A DNA stretch of 64,000 nucleotides from Streptomyces sp. H39-S7 (lineage in GTDB: Bacteria; Actinomycetota; Actinomycetes; Streptomycetales; Streptomycetaceae). This document shows positions 9,138-17,716 of the stretch, piece after piece; position 1 is the stretch's first letter, and the number at the start of each line of letters is the position of its first letter. Location: contig NZ_JAPVLU010000002.1 of the NCBI RefSeq assembly GCF_027158205.1, positions 1 through 64,000 of the forward strand. Reading direction: 5' to 3'. The notes below the pieces were generated by a model, which ran no database searches, was not told the origin of the DNA, and saw nothing but the letters and a program-made list of their open reading frames with translations. The position numbers and the translations under genes are program-made.

Positions 9138-9631
9138 GCGTGTCGAAGAGGTAGGAGGAGCAGGGGGCTGCGGGTCCTTCTCGAACTCGAAAGGTGCGTA
9201 CGAGGGAGGGAGAGAAGGCGGTGCGCGTACGTGAAGGAAGACCGGGCTGACGGGGGAGCTGCGGAAGAGCCGCGGGCGGCTCGAGGTGGGGCGGCCGCGG
9301 CGGCGCGATGTGCGCGGGGCGGGGGCGGAGCCAGGACCGGCCGAGCGGGCCCTACGAGGTCAGCGACAACACGAGGCCGACCACACCCGACCGAAGTCGA
9401 TGTGGTCGCGGGTCACCAACTGACAGCTGCGCATGCGGCCAGTGGAACAGCAGCCGTCCCCATCCGTCAACCAGGCTGAGACGCGGTGCCCACCAGTTGG
9501 ACACCCTTGACAGTGGGTGACGCTGGGGGATTAGCCTCGGGCAAGGTCGTGACGGCCCGGCCGCGTTGAGGGACGCGGCGTGCGTGAAGGCAACTCCCGT
9601 GCTCCTTCTGTGTGTCCACGGAGTCTCCCGC
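9138..9631. other. Intergenic region, no gene recognised
   Basis: The first 200 bases are strikingly purine-rich on the plus strand. Several short frames exist on both strands, but none has a start, ribosome site and codon bias that agree. A promoter candidate at 9507-9537 would give an untranslated leader of about 90 bases before the next gene. Confidence 0.5.
9507..9537 (+). promoter_or_regulatory. Putative vegetative promoter of the luciferase-like gene
   Basis: TTGACA at 9507-9512 followed after 18-19 bases by TTAGCCT (9531-9537), close to the HrdB-type consensus. Inferred from sequence only. Confidence 0.5.
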
Positions 9632-10567
9632 ATGTCAGAAATCCCTCCGAGCCATCGGCCCATCCGCCCGCTGCACCTGGCCTTCGCGGTCGACGGCGGA
9701 GCTCAGCACCGGGAACGGTACGAAGTCCCCTACTACGTCGAACTCGCCCGGCTCGCCGAGCGGGGCGCACTGGACTTCGTCACGCTCGACGACTCCCCGC
9801 CGCCGGCCGGCGGCAGTGCCGGACGGTTCGACGCGCTCGCCGTCCTCACCCAGGTCGCCCCCGCCACCGACCGGATCGGTCTGGTGGCGGCCGTCACCGC
9901 CCCGCACCCCGGGCCGGTCCCCGTCCCGGCGGGGATCGTGCTCCTCGACCGGGTCAGCCGCGGCCGGGCCGGCTGGACGCCGCTGGTCCCGGACCCCGGG
10001 ACGGCCGCTGCGACCACCCCGCCGCGGGACGGCCCCGAGAACGCCGCCGGGCTCCATGACGTCACGTCAGCCGGACCCGAACCGTCGGAGGGGCGGCCGG
10101 TGATCGCGGTCGACGCGACGCTGGAGGGGCCGCGCGAGACGGCCGCGCGGCACGCGGACGTGGCGTACGTACGGGTCGGCGGCCCGCACTCCGAGCGGAT
10201 GGCGTACGAGGCCCGCACCGACCTGCGCCGCCGGGCGGCGGCCTACGGCCGGGACCCGGACCGGCTCACGGTGCTGGCCTCGCTCGCCGTCGAACTGTTC
10301 GACCCGGCCGACGCCGTGGTCCTCGCCGACCTGTTCGGCGACTGGCGCCGCGACGGGATCATCGACGGCTTCCACGTACGGCCCGCCGATCCGCGGCGGG
10401 ATCTGGCCCGACTGGTGAACGCGACCGTGCCCGTGCTCCAGCAGCGCGGACTGTTCCGCCGCTTCCAGCCCGGCACGACGCTGCGCGAACACCTCGGTCT
10501 CGACCAGCCGGTGAGCCGTGCGGTGAGCCGGCCGGCCGGCCGGGCGGAGGGCCGTTCGGTGGGGTGA
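9632..10567 (+). CDS. Luciferase-like flavin-dependent oxidoreductase (short)
   Basis: A 311-residue TIM-barrel protein of the bacterial luciferase superfamily, FMN-dependent monooxygenases. The N-terminus LHLAFAVDG and the C-terminus with GFHVRPADP..LVNATVPVLQQRGLFRR and TLREHLGL match the nitrilotriacetate monooxygenase / SnaA / DszA subgroup. That subgroup is usually about 440 residues, so this protein is short: the central barrel strands are compressed and replaced by an Ala/Pro/Thr-rich stretch (about 125-155). It may be a degenerate or regulatory variant. The ATG at 9632 is preferred over upstream in-frame codons because of GGAG nine bases before it. Substrate unknown. Confidence 0.72.
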   Translation: MSEIPPSHRPIRPLHLAFAVDGGAQHRERYEVPYYVELARLAERGALDFVTLDDSPPPAGGSAGRFDALAVLTQVAPATDRIGLVAAVTAPHPGPVPVPAGIVLLDRVSRGRAGWTPLVPDPGTAAATTPPRDGPENAAGLHDVTSAGPEPSEGRPVIAVDATLEGPRETAARHADVAYVRVGGPHSERMAYEARTDLRRRAAAYGRDPDRLTVLASLAVELFDPADAVVLADLFGDWRRDGIIDGFHVRPADPRRDLARLVNATVPVLQQRGLFRRFQPGTTLREHLGLDQPVSRAVSRPAGRAEGRSVG

Positions 10568-10709
10568 CCGCGCTCGGCGATCCGGACGGGTCAATTCCGG
10601 CCACCACCCCACTCCCCAGGCCGGAGAGCAGCCGCCGACCGGAGTACGGGGGGCACGACGCCGCGCGAGCAGCCCGGCCTGCGGCAGCCGCTATGGAAGG
10701 TTGATGACC

Positions 10710-11447
10710 ATGAGTACCGAGACTGAGCAGGACTGGAAGAACTGGCGCGAGCGGCGCGCCGAGTCGGTCGCCGCACCGTACGGGCCACTGGCCCTGACCG
10801 GCACGTATTGGCTCGCCGACGCCGAGGACGGGAGGATCCCCGGGCTGCCGGGGGAATGGCGGGAGCAGGACGGCTCGGTGGTCCACCAGAACGACGGGGT
10901 CCTGGGGCGGCTGGAACCCGAGGGCGAGCCGGTGCTGTTCGGCGAGAAGCGGATCGTGGCGATCGACCGCGAGGGGCTGCTGGCCGTCCGGATCTGGGAC
11001 CCGGCCGCGGAGGCGCGGCGTGGGTTCGCGGGGATCGACGCGTTCGACTACGACGAGCGCTGGGTGCTGTCCGCGGTCTTCCGCCCGTACCCCGAGGGCC
11101 GCGCCGTGCTGGTGCCGCACGCCGACGGCCGGGAGCGCGGCCTGGGGGTCAGCGGCGAACTGACGTTCACCGTGGACGGCACGGAGCATTCGCTCGCCGT
11201 CGCGGTCGAGCAGGACGGCACGCTCTGGGGCGTCATCGCCGACGCGACCAGCGGAAGGAGCAGCTATCGCTTCCGTTTCCTGCGCACCCACGCGCCCGCC
11301 GCGGACGGCCGCGTGGTGCTGGACTTCAACCGGACGCTGCTCCCGCCGTGCGCCTTCGCCGACGCGTTCGTGTGCCCGTTCCCGCCGCCCGGCAACACGC
11401 TGCCGTTCGCGCTCGAAGCGGGCGAGAGCCGCGTCCTCACCCGCTGA
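10710..11447 (+). CDS. DUF1684 domain-containing protein
   Basis: A 245-residue member of DUF1684, a family of cytoplasmic proteins of unknown biochemical role found in bacteria and archaea. The N-terminal WKNWRERRAESVAAPYGPLALTG and the C-terminal motif FNRTLLPPCAFADAFVCPFPPPGN are the family hallmarks; the latter carries the conserved aromatic/Cys/Pro cluster. Start ATG 10710 is nine bases from GGAAGG; ATG 10704 is an in-frame alternative. No signal peptide. It follows the luciferase-like gene on the same strand after a gap of about 140 bases, so co-transcription is uncertain. Confidence 0.78.
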   Translation: MSTETEQDWKNWRERRAESVAAPYGPLALTGTYWLADAEDGRIPGLPGEWREQDGSVVHQNDGVLGRLEPEGEPVLFGEKRIVAIDREGLLAVRIWDPAAEARRGFAGIDAFDYDERWVLSAVFRPYPEGRAVLVPHADGRERGLGVSGELTFTVDGTEHSLAVAVEQDGTLWGVIADATSGRSSYRFRFLRTHAPAADGRVVLDFNRTLLPPCAFADAFVCPFPPPGNTLPFALEAGESRVLTR

Positions 11448-11508
11448 GCCGCACGGCGGCCGAACCGTTGTCAGTCCGGGTGTGCTCCGGCGGTCCGCCG
11501 GGTCCGCG

Positions 11509-11548
11509 GGGCGCCTTCGCGTCGGACCGGCGCGGCCGAAAGGCGCCC
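11509..11548. terminator. Hairpin terminator candidate
   Basis: GGGCGCCTT and AAGGCGCCC form a 9-bp stem with a 22-base loop, followed by a short T-rich run, downstream of the DUF1684 gene. Confidence 0.45.
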
Positions 11549-11670
11549 TTGTGTGTTCCGCGCGGGCTCTGAATACTCCCGTCCAGTGCTTGTCAGGGTC
11601 ACGTCGAGTTCGTTAATCGGTGTCGACGCCGACAGGCCGAGCTGACCTCCACCCCCCACAGGAGGAACAA

Positions 11671-12699
11671 ATGAAAATCACCCGACGCGCCGGCCTGATC
11701 GCTGTGACGTCCGGCCTGGTGGCCGTCACCGCGCTCACCCTGCCCGCCGCCAACGCCGCCCCCACGGCCACGGCATCACCGGAGACCGCCGCCGCGGTCG
11801 CCACTTCGCTCGGCGCGACCGCCACCGCGGGCAGTTACTACGACGCGGCGTCGAAGAGCACCGTCGTCAACGTCACCTCGGCCGGTGCGGCCGACGCCGT
11901 ACGGGCCGCCGGGGCGACGCCCCGGACCGTCCGATTCAGCTCGGCAGTGCTCAACAAGGCCGGCGAGGCCGCCAAGTCCGCCGACATCGCGGGCACGGCA
12001 TGGTCCGTCGACCCGCTGACCAACAAGCTCGACGTGAGCGTCGACAGCCGGGTCACCGCCGCCCAGCTGGCCCAGCTCACCCGGGCCACCGCGAGCTACG
12101 GCGACGCCGTGACCATCCACCGCGTGGCCGGAAAGTTCAGCAAGCTGCTCTCCGGCGGCGACGCCGTCTACACCAGCTCGTGGCGCTGCTCGGTCGGCTT
12201 CAACGTCCGCAGCGGCAGCACGTACTACTTCCTCACCGCGGGGCACTGCACCGAGGGCTCCCCGGCCTGGACCACATCCGGCGGCACCTCCATCGGCCCG
12301 ACCACCGGTACCAGCTTCCCGAACAACGACTACGGGATCGTCCGTTACACCAACACCTCGATCGCGCACGCCGGCGCCGTCGGCAGCCAGGACATCGCCA
12401 GCGCGGGCAACGCCTACGTCGGTGAGCCCGTCAAGCGCCGCGGCTCCACCACCGGCATCCACAGCGGCTCGGTGACCGGGCTCAACGCCACCGTCAACTA
12501 CGGCGGCGGCGACGTCGTCTACGGCATGATCAAGACCAACGTCTGCGCCGAGCCGGGCGACAGCGGCGGTTCCCTCTACAACGGCTCCATCGCGGTCGGC
12601 CTCACCTCGGGCGGCAGCGGAAACTGCTCCTCCGGCGGGACGACGTACTTCCAGCCGGTCACCGAAGCGCTCAGCGCCTACGGAGTCAGCGTCTACTGA
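11671..12699 (+). CDS. Secreted streptogrisin-type serine protease (S1E)
   Basis: A 342-residue prepro-enzyme of the chymotrypsin-like S1E family, secreted and self-processed. Residues 1-29 form a Sec signal ending ANA, and about 30-160 form the alpha-lytic-type propeptide that assists folding. The mature protease begins near [13 protein letters not shown] (about 161). The catalytic triad is complete: His192 in TAGHC, Asp220 in NNDYGIV, Ser298 in GDSGGS. Four cysteines (173/193 and 292/319) can form the two usual disulfides. GGAGGAA directly before the ATG gives a strong ribosome site. It resembles streptogrisin B/D and SAM-P20; the exact cleavage preference is not deducible here. A hairpin terminator follows. 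Confidence 0.92.
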   Translation: MKITRRAGLIAVTSGLVAVTALTLPAANAAPTATASPETAAAVATSLGATATAGSYYDAASKSTVVNVTSAGAADAVRAAGATPRTVRFSSAVLNKAGEAAKSADIAGTAWSVDPLTNKLDVSVDSRVTAAQLAQLTRATASYGDAVTIHRVAGKFSKLLSGGDAVYTSSWRCSVGFNVRSGSTYYFLTAGHCTEGSPAWTTSGGTSIGPTTGTSFPNNDYGIVRYTNTSIAHAGAVGSQDIASAGNAYVGEPVKRRGSTTGIHSGSVTGLNATVNYGGGDVVYGMIKTNVCAEPGDSGGSLYNGSIAVGLTSGGSGNCSSGGTTYFQPVTEALSAYGVSVY

Positions 12700-12742
12700 C
12701 GCGGTCGAACCGACCCTGGCAACGGCCTGCAGCGACAGGACG

Positions 12743-12772
12743 GAGCCCCCGCCGACCTGCCGGCGGGGGCTC
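12743..12772. terminator. Strong hairpin terminator
   Basis: A perfect 12-bp stem (GAGCCCCCGCCG and its complement) with a 6-base loop lies 44 bases after the protease stop codon. Confidence 0.8.
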
Positions 12773-12796
12773 TGCCGTGTCCGGGAACCGTCGGCA

Positions 12797-12842
12797 CATG
12801 CGGTCAGTAGCTGTCCGCGACGCCTGGCAGACTGACCGCATG
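12797..12842. promoter_or_regulatory. Inverted repeat overlapping the WYL regulator start codon
   Basis: CATGCGGTCAGT (12797-12808) and ACTGACCGCATG (12831-12842) are a perfect 12-bp inverted repeat separated by 22 bases. The right arm contains the ATG start, so bound protein would sit on the transcription and translation start. Likely an autoregulatory operator; inferred. Confidence 0.6.
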
Positions 12843-13808
12843 TTGGAGACCTCGGCGCGGCTGCTGCGTCTGCTCTCGCTCCTCCAGTCCCGGCGGGACT
12901 GGACCGGCCCCGACCTCGCGGAACGCCTGGACGTCACCGCCCGGACGGTGCGCCGCGACGTCGACCGGCTGCGGACCCTCGGCTACCCGGTGCACGCCGC
13001 GCCCGGCACGGCCGGCGGCTACCGGCTCGGCGCCGGCGCCGCGCTGCCGCCGCTGCTCCTGGACGACGAGGAGGCCGTCGCCGTCGCGCTGTGTCTGCGC
13101 ACCGGCGTGGGCGGCACCGTCGCCGGGATCGAGGAGGTCTCCGTCCGGGCGCTGTCCAAGCTGGAGCAGGTGCTCCCGTCGCGTCTGCGGCACCGGGTCC
13201 AGGCGATGCAGGCGATCACCGTCCACACGCCGCTGCCCGGCCGGGCGACCGTCGACCAGGACGTGCTGACCGTCATCGGCGCGGCCTGCCGTGACCGCGA
13301 ACGGCTGCGCTTCGACTACAGCGACCACAGCGGGACCTCCAGCCGCCGCACGGTCGAGCCGTACCGCCTGGTCAACCACGGGCGCCGCTGGTACCTGCTC
13401 GCCTGGGACACCAGCCGTGAGGACTGGCGGATCTTCCGCGTCGACCGGATCGACCCCAAGTCCCCCAGCGGGCCGCGCTTCACCCCGCGCGAGCCGCCGG
13501 AGGACGCGGCGGCGTACGTCGCCAAGGGCGTCACCACCCGGGCCTACCGCCACCAGGCGCGGATCACCCTCCACATGTCGGCCGGGGAGGTCGCCGACTT
13601 CGGCTGGACGGGCTTCGGCACGATCGAGGCGATCGACGACAGCACCTGCGAACTGCGGACGGGCGCCGAGTCCCTCGAAGCCCTCGCTGTCTTCATCGCC
13701 ATGCTCGGCGCCGAGTTCGAGGTGCACGAGCCGGCCGAGCTCGCCGACCGGCTGCGGGCGGTGGCCGCCCGGATGCTGCGCGCCGCGGACCGGACGCCCC
13801 GGAACTGA
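12840..13808 (+). CDS. YafY-type transcriptional regulator (HTH_11 + WYL domain)
   Basis: A 322-residue regulator. Residues about 3-60 form a DeoR-like winged helix (LLRLLSLLQSRRDWTGPDLAERLDVTARTVRRDVDRLRTLGYPV), and about 140-310 form a WYL domain, a ligand- or nucleic-acid-sensing fold, with VEPYRLVNHGRRWYLLAWD as its core. Family members are mostly repressors or activators of neighbouring genes, some acting in DNA damage or phage defence. The ATG has no Shine-Dalgarno sequence and may be leaderless; a perfect inverted repeat covers it. The target is not obvious, although the next gene is a slipin on the same strand 159 bases on. Confidence 0.85.
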   Translation: MLETSARLLRLLSLLQSRRDWTGPDLAERLDVTARTVRRDVDRLRTLGYPVHAAPGTAGGYRLGAGAALPPLLLDDEEAVAVALCLRTGVGGTVAGIEEVSVRALSKLEQVLPSRLRHRVQAMQAITVHTPLPGRATVDQDVLTVIGAACRDRERLRFDYSDHSGTSSRRTVEPYRLVNHGRRWYLLAWDTSREDWRIFRVDRIDPKSPSGPRFTPREPPEDAAAYVAKGVTTRAYRHQARITLHMSAGEVADFGWTGFGTIEAIDDSTCELRTGAESLEALAVFIAMLGAEFEVHEPAELADRLRAVAARMLRAADRTPRN

Positions 13809-13967
13809 CGGATGCCGGGCCGGCAGGGGGTCGGCCTCCTGCGGGGGCGCCGTCCCGTGCCGCTCCCGCGCCCCTGCCGTGCGCCACCGCGCCCGTACGA
13901 CCGGCGCCCGGCGGGGGTTCCGGCAGTACGCTGGAGGAACTGCACGTGTATACGGCAGGGGGTTGCG

Positions 13968-14972
13968 ATGATCGTGGAGTTGGTGTCCGCAGGCCTCGCG
14001 GCCGGGGTCGTCTATCTGGCGGCCGCGTCCCGGGTCGTGCGGCAGTACGAGCGCGGTGTGGTGCTGCGGCTGGGCCGGCTCAGATCGGAACCCAAGGCCC
14101 CCGGCTACACCATGATCATCCCGTTCGTCGACCGGCTGCGGAAGGTCAATCTGCAGATCGTCACGATGCCCGTCCCGGGGCAGGACGGGATCACTCGCGA
14201 CAACGTCTCGGTCAAGGTGGACGCGGTCGTGTACTTCAAGGTGATCAACGCCGTCGACGCCGTCATCCAGGTCGAGGACTACCGCTTCGCGGTGTCCCAG
14301 GTCGCCCAGACCTCGCTGCGCTCGATCATCGGCAAGAGTGATCTGGACGAGCTGCTGTCGAACCGGGAGAAGCTGAACGAGGGCCTGGAAGTGATGATCG
14401 ACAGCCCGGCGCTGGGCTGGGGTGTGCAGATCGACCGCGTCGAGATCAAGGACGTGTCGCTGCCGGAGGCCATGAAGCGGTCGATGTCCCGGCAGGCCGA
14501 GGCGGAGCGCGAACGCCGCGCCCGCATCATCAACGCGGACGCCGAACTGCAGGCGTCGAAGGTGCTCGCCCAGGCCGCGATGCAGATGGAGGACAACCCC
14601 TCCGCCCTGCAACTGCGGCTGCTGCAGACGGTGGTGGCCGTCGCGGCGGAGAAGAACTCGACGCTGGTGCTGCCCTTCCCGGTCGAACTGCTGCGCTTCC
14701 TGGAGCGCGCCGCCCCCACGCCCGCCGTTCCCGCCGCGCCTGCCGCCCCCACGCCCGCCGTTCCCGCCGCGCCTGCCGCCCCCACGCCCGCCGTTCCCGC
14801 CGCATCGACCGCTCCCGCTGTCCTGGCCGCTCCCGAGGCCGCGACCGCGGCGCCGGCGCCTCCCGCCGTGGTGCCCGCCGCCGACCCCGCGCCCGTCTCT
14901 CCGCCGGTGTCCACGCCGGTCCCGATCGAGAGCCCGATCGAGAGCAACTCCCCGGCACGGGAAGGGGAGTGA
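13968..14972 (+). CDS. Slipin / SPFH-domain membrane protein
   Basis: A 334-residue stomatin-like protein. The N-terminus (about 1-20) is a single membrane anchor, followed by the SPFH/Band 7 domain: VRQYERGVVLRLGRL, GYTMIIPFVDRLRKVNLQ, then a helical region with the conserved AEAERERRARIINADAE segment (about 170-190). Slipins form membrane scaffolds and often partner with a NfeD-type protease; none is adjacent here. The last 85 residues form a low-complexity Ala/Pro/Val tail containing three copies of APTPAVPAA encoded by a 33-bp tandem repeat. Start ATG 13968 follows GCAGGGGG. Likely function is membrane microdomain organisation. Confidence 0.85.
   Translation: MIVELVSAGLAAGVVYLAAASRVVRQYERGVVLRLGRLRSEPKAPGYTMIIPFVDRLRKVNLQIVTMPVPGQDGITRDNVSVKVDAVVYFKVINAVDAVIQVEDYRFAVSQVAQTSLRSIIGKSDLDELLSNREKLNEGLEVMIDSPALGWGVQIDRVEIKDVSLPEAMKRSMSRQAEAERERRARIINADAELQASKVLAQAAMQMEDNPSALQLRLLQTVVAVAAEKNSTLVLPFPVELLRFLERAAPTPAVPAAPAAPTPAVPAAPAAPTPAVPAASTAPAVLAAPEAATAAPAPPAVVPAADPAPVSPPVSTPVPIESPIESNSPAREGE
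14712..14803 (+). repeat. 33-bp in-frame tandem repeat in the slipin tail
   Basis: Two complete identical 33-bp units (14712-14744 and 14745-14777) and a 26-base third copy encode the repeating APTPAVPAAPA pattern. A multiple of three, so copy-number change keeps the frame. Confidence 0.85.
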
Positions 14973-15007
14973 CGCCGCCCGTACGCCTTCGCGCCGCCGC
15001 CCGCTGA

Positions 15008-15036
15008 TTGCCGCCGTGACCCCCAAGCATTAGATT
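15008..15036 (+). promoter_or_regulatory. Promoter of the MFS permease, predicted leaderless
   Basis: TTGCCG (15008-15013), a 17-base spacer and TAGATT (15031-15036) lie seven bases before the ATG, so transcription should begin at or within a base of the start codon. Confidence 0.55.
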
Positions 15037-15043
15037 GGGAGTC

Positions 15044-16294
15044 ATGACGGCATGGGGGGTCCTGCGCGACCGCGACGCGGGAACGTACTTGGGCGGGGTG
15101 CTGGTCTCCGGCTTCGGCAGCTCGGCGATGATGCTGGCAGCCGGCATCTGGGTGAAGTCCCTGACCGGCTCCAGCAGCCTCGCGGCGCTGGTCGGCGTCT
15201 GCCTGTGGGCCCCGACGCTGGCCGGGCCGCTGCTCGGCACCCTCGTCGACCGGGTCCGCCGCCGTCCGCTGCTGATCCTGGTCAACGCCGCGATGGCGGC
15301 CCTGCTGCCGCTGCTGCTCGTGGTCCGTACCGCGGACCTGGTCTGGCTGCTGTTCGCCGTGCTGGTCCTGTACGGGACCGCGTCGGTGCTGTGCGACGCG
15401 GCCGAGGCCGCCGTCGTCACCGCCACCGTCCCCGAGGGGTTGCGCGGCGACTTCAACGGGCTGCGGATGACCGCCAACGAGGCCATGAAGCTCCTCGCCC
15501 CCCTCGCGGGCGCCGGTCTGTACGTCCGCTACGGAGGCGGCTCCGTCGCCCTCCTCGACGCCGTCACCTTCGCCCTCGCCGCGGCCGTCTTCGCGAGGGT
15601 CCGGGTGCGGGAGGAAGCGCCCGCGCCGGCGGCGTCGGGCTGGCGTGAACAGACCGCCGAGGGCGTCCGTCACCTGCGCCGGCACCCCCTGCTGCGCCGG
15701 CTGGTGGCCGTCGGTTCGATCGCGATGCTGCTGTCCGCGCTCGCCAGCTCCGCGATCTACGCGGTGGTCGACGCGGGCCTGCACCGTCCGCCCGCCTTCG
15801 TGGGCGTGCTGTACGCGGTGCAGGGCGCGGGCTCCGTCGTCGGGGGAGTGGTCGCGGGCGCGTTGCTGCGGCGGATGCCGGAACGGGTCTTCGCGGCCAC
15901 CGGCATGCTGCTGTTCGCCCTCGGGATCGCCGTCCGCGCCACGCCGTGGACCTCCGCCGCCCTCGCGGGTGGCGCGGCGATCGGGGTCGGGCTGCCGTGG
16001 GTGCTGATCACGGCGCTGACCGCCGTCCAGCGGGAGACGCCCGCCGAACTGATCGGCCGGGTCGCGGCCACCGCGAGCACGCTCGTCTTCGCGCCCACCG
16101 CGGTCGGCGGGCTGGTGGGCGCGGGCCTCGTCGCGGTCGTCGACCACCGCCTGCTGCTCGTGGCCGTCGGTGCGGCGGGAGTGCTGACCGCCGCGTACTG
16201 CCTGCGCACGGTTCCGGCCGAGGAGACGGACGGGATGGCGGACGGGGTGGGCGCCGTGCCGTCCCAAGGTGGTCAATTCTTTACCGACGCGTAA
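15044..16294 (+). CDS. MFS permease (DHA3-like)
   Basis: A 416-residue, 12-helix major facilitator similar to the DHA3 group (macrolide efflux and related exporters). Helix 1 begins near residue 15 (GTYLGGVLVSGFGSSAMMLAAGIWV), the loop 2-3 motif A is GTLVDRVRRRP, and a central cytoplasmic loop around residues 190-220 separates the two six-helix halves. The start is the ATG at 15044; GGGAG is close, but the promoter spacing suggests a leaderless transcript. The end overlaps nothing; the downstream lipase has its own promoter region. Substrate not predictable, and a general permease is the safest label. Confidence 0.78.
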   Translation: MTAWGVLRDRDAGTYLGGVLVSGFGSSAMMLAAGIWVKSLTGSSSLAALVGVCLWAPTLAGPLLGTLVDRVRRRPLLILVNAAMAALLPLLLVVRTADLVWLLFAVLVLYGTASVLCDAAEAAVVTATVPEGLRGDFNGLRMTANEAMKLLAPLAGAGLYVRYGGGSVALLDAVTFALAAAVFARVRVREEAPAPAASGWREQTAEGVRHLRRHPLLRRLVAVGSIAMLLSALASSAIYAVVDAGLHRPPAFVGVLYAVQGAGSVVGGVVAGALLRRMPERVFAATGMLLFALGIAVRATPWTSAALAGGAAIGVGLPWVLITALTAVQRETPAELIGRVAATASTLVFAPTAVGGLVGAGLVAVVDHRLLLVAVGAAGVLTAAYCLRTVPAEETDGMADGVGAVPSQGGQFFTDA

Positions 16295-16344
16295 CTAGCA
16301 GGTCTTGCTACTGGCGCGTAAGTTGACGTGAACGTAACAAGTCA

Positions 16345-16356
16345 TGATCCGGATCA
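16345..16356. promoter_or_regulatory. Perfect 12-bp palindrome upstream of the lipase
   Basis: TGATCCGGATCA, 47 bases before the lipase ATG and 16 bases after a TTGACG hexamer (16323-16328). A candidate operator; the cognate protein is unknown. Confidence 0.35.
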
Positions 16357-16403
16357 CAGCGTGGGTGGAGTGCTGCAACTCCCCTGACCTGCGAGGAGAT
16401 CAC

Positions 16404-17264
16404 ATGAGGCTGCCCTGGAAGCGGATGCTCACCGCGCTGGCCCTGGCGTGCGCGGTGGCGGTCACCCCGACCGCGGCCACCGCCGCGACCGCACACTCGG
16501 CCCCGTCCAGCGGATGGAACGACTTCTCGTGCCGGCCCTCCGCCGCGCACCCCCGGCCGGTCGTGCTCGTGCACGGAACGTTCGGCAACGGCACCGACAA
16601 CTGGCTCGGATTCGCCCCCTACCTCGTGGTGCGGGGCTACTGCGTCTACTCGTTCGACTACGGCCAGCTGCCGGGCGTCCCGTTCTTCGACGGGCTCGGC
16701 CCGGTCGCGGACTCCGCGCAGCAGCTGGCGGACTTCACCGACCGGGTGCTGGCGGCCACCGGGGCGCCGAAGGCGGACCTCGTCGGGCACTCCCAGGGCG
16801 GCATGATGCCGCGCTGGTACCTGAAGTTCCTCGGCGGGGCGTCGAAGGTGAACGCCCTGGTCGGCCTGGCTCCCGACAACCACGGGACCAGCCTCAACGG
16901 CCTCGCCAACCTGCTCCCGTACTTCCCGGGGGCGGCCGACGCGATCCACTCCATCGTCCCCGGGCTCGCCGACCAGGTGGCCGGATCCGCCTTCATGCAG
17001 GCCCTCAACGCCGGCGGCGACACCGTCCCCGGCGTGCGCTACACCGTCATTGCGACCCGGTACGACGAGGTCGTCACGCCGTACGCGTCGCAGTTCCTGT
17101 CCGGGCCGGACGTCCGCAACGTCCTGCTGCAGGACCTGTGCCCGGTGGACCTCTCCGAGCACGTCGCGATCGGCCTCATCGACCGGATCGCCTTCCATGA
17201 GGCGGCCAACGCCCTCGACCCCGCCCACGCGACCCGCACGACCTGTCTCTCCGTGCTCAGCTGA
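16404..17264 (+). CDS. Secreted triacylglycerol lipase (alpha/beta hydrolase)
   Basis: A 286-residue secreted lipase or esterase. Residues 1-28 form a Sec signal (MRLPWKR then a hydrophobic core ending ATAA). The alpha/beta-hydrolase motifs are clear: oxyanion-hole VLVHGTFGN (55-62), nucleophile elbow GHSQGG with Ser130, acid Asp221 in TRYDEVVTP, and His253 in LSEHVAIGL. GAGGAG precedes the ATG. This type of Streptomyces lipase hydrolyses fatty esters outside the cell. The last 8 bp overlap the end of the convergent cupin gene, with no terminator hairpin between them, so the two transcripts may interfere. Confidence 0.9.
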   Translation: MRLPWKRMLTALALACAVAVTPTAATAATAHSAPSSGWNDFSCRPSAAHPRPVVLVHGTFGNGTDNWLGFAPYLVVRGYCVYSFDYGQLPGVPFFDGLGPVADSAQQLADFTDRVLAATGAPKADLVGHSQGGMMPRWYLKFLGGASKVNALVGLAPDNHGTSLNGLANLLPYFPGAADAIHSIVPGLADQVAGSAFMQALNAGGDTVPGVRYTVIATRYDEVVTPYASQFLSGPDVRNVLLQDLCPVDLSEHVAIGLIDRIAFHEAANALDPAHATRTTCLSVLS

Positions 17265-17631
17265 CCCATGGCGGCGAGATGGCGGTGCCGTCGGCGAGCA
17301 CGGCCCGCAGGCCCACGCTGGTGGTGACCCACATCGTGGCCGGTTCCTCCGTGGGATTGCTGACGCTCAGGGAGGAACCGGCGGGCGCGACCGCGGCGTC
17401 GCCCGGCTCCAGGGTGGACACCTCGCCGTCGATGCTGAACCGCACCGAGCCGCTCAGGACGAGGAAGACCTCTTCGCGGGTGATGGTGTGAGCGGGCCCG
17501 GCGGTGCCGGCGGGTATCTCGCCGCGCCAGGCGCACAGCTCCTCGCTGCCGCGGGCGGGCAGGATGTACGAGACGAAACGGACGCCGTGCATCTCGTGAA
17601 CGACGGCTTCGGTGGCGGTAACGAAGGGCAT
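17257..17631 (-). CDS. Cupin domain-containing protein
   Basis: A 124-residue single-domain cupin. The two cupin motifs are present but weak: PAHTITREEVFLVLSGSVRF (about 46-65) and PGDAAVAPAGSSLSVSN (about 75-91). The first keeps His and Glu metal-ligand candidates, but the second has lost its usual histidine, so it may be a small-ligand binder rather than an enzyme. It is divergent from a MarR regulator, with a 42-bp palindromic operator between the two. This arrangement makes it the likely target of that regulator, possibly in detoxification or sensing of an aromatic compound. The ATG follows AGGAGA. Confidence 0.8.
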   Translation of the reverse strand: MPFVTATEAVVHEMHGVRFVSYILPARGSEELCAWRGEIPAGTAGPAHTITREEVFLVLSGSVRFSIDGEVSTLEPGDAAVAPAGSSLSVSNPTEEPATMWVTTSVGLRAVLADGTAISPPWVS

Positions 17632-17657
17632 GCGTCATCTCCTGATGGTCAAGTCAC

Positions 17658-17699
17658 TTGCGCAAGCTACTTGTCTATATAGTCAAGTAGCTTGCGCAA
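17658..17699. promoter_or_regulatory. Large perfect palindromic operator between cupin and marR
   Basis: Two 16-bp arms, TTGCGCAAGCTACTTG (17658-17673) and its exact complement (17684-17699), flank a 10-base centre containing CTATATAG. The left arm contains the self-complementary CTTGCGCAAG; the right-arm equivalent differs only at its last base. It lies between divergent starts at 17631 and 17717, and the TATATA centre could serve as a -10 element on either strand. Very likely the MarR binding site, auto- and cross-regulating both genes. Confidence 0.8.
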
Positions 17700-17716
17700 T
17701 GTGTCAAGCTGCTCCG

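Noticed and set aside
9231..9520. Small plus-strand frames of 70-82 codons
   Set aside because: No ribosome site, poor codon bias and repetitive Arg/Ala/Gly composition; better treated as intergenic.
9580..9631. Cysteine attenuator-type leader peptide upstream of the luciferase-like gene
   Set aside because: The short frames contain single Cys codons, not the consecutive ones expected for a Cys attenuator, and no antiterminator pair was seen.
9352..9663. 103-codon minus-strand frame
   Set aside because: It overlaps the promoter and start of the luciferase-like gene and shows no recognisable domain.
14279..16276. Long open minus-strand frame of 665 codons
   Set aside because: Antisense shadow of the slipin and MFS genes, whose translations match known families.
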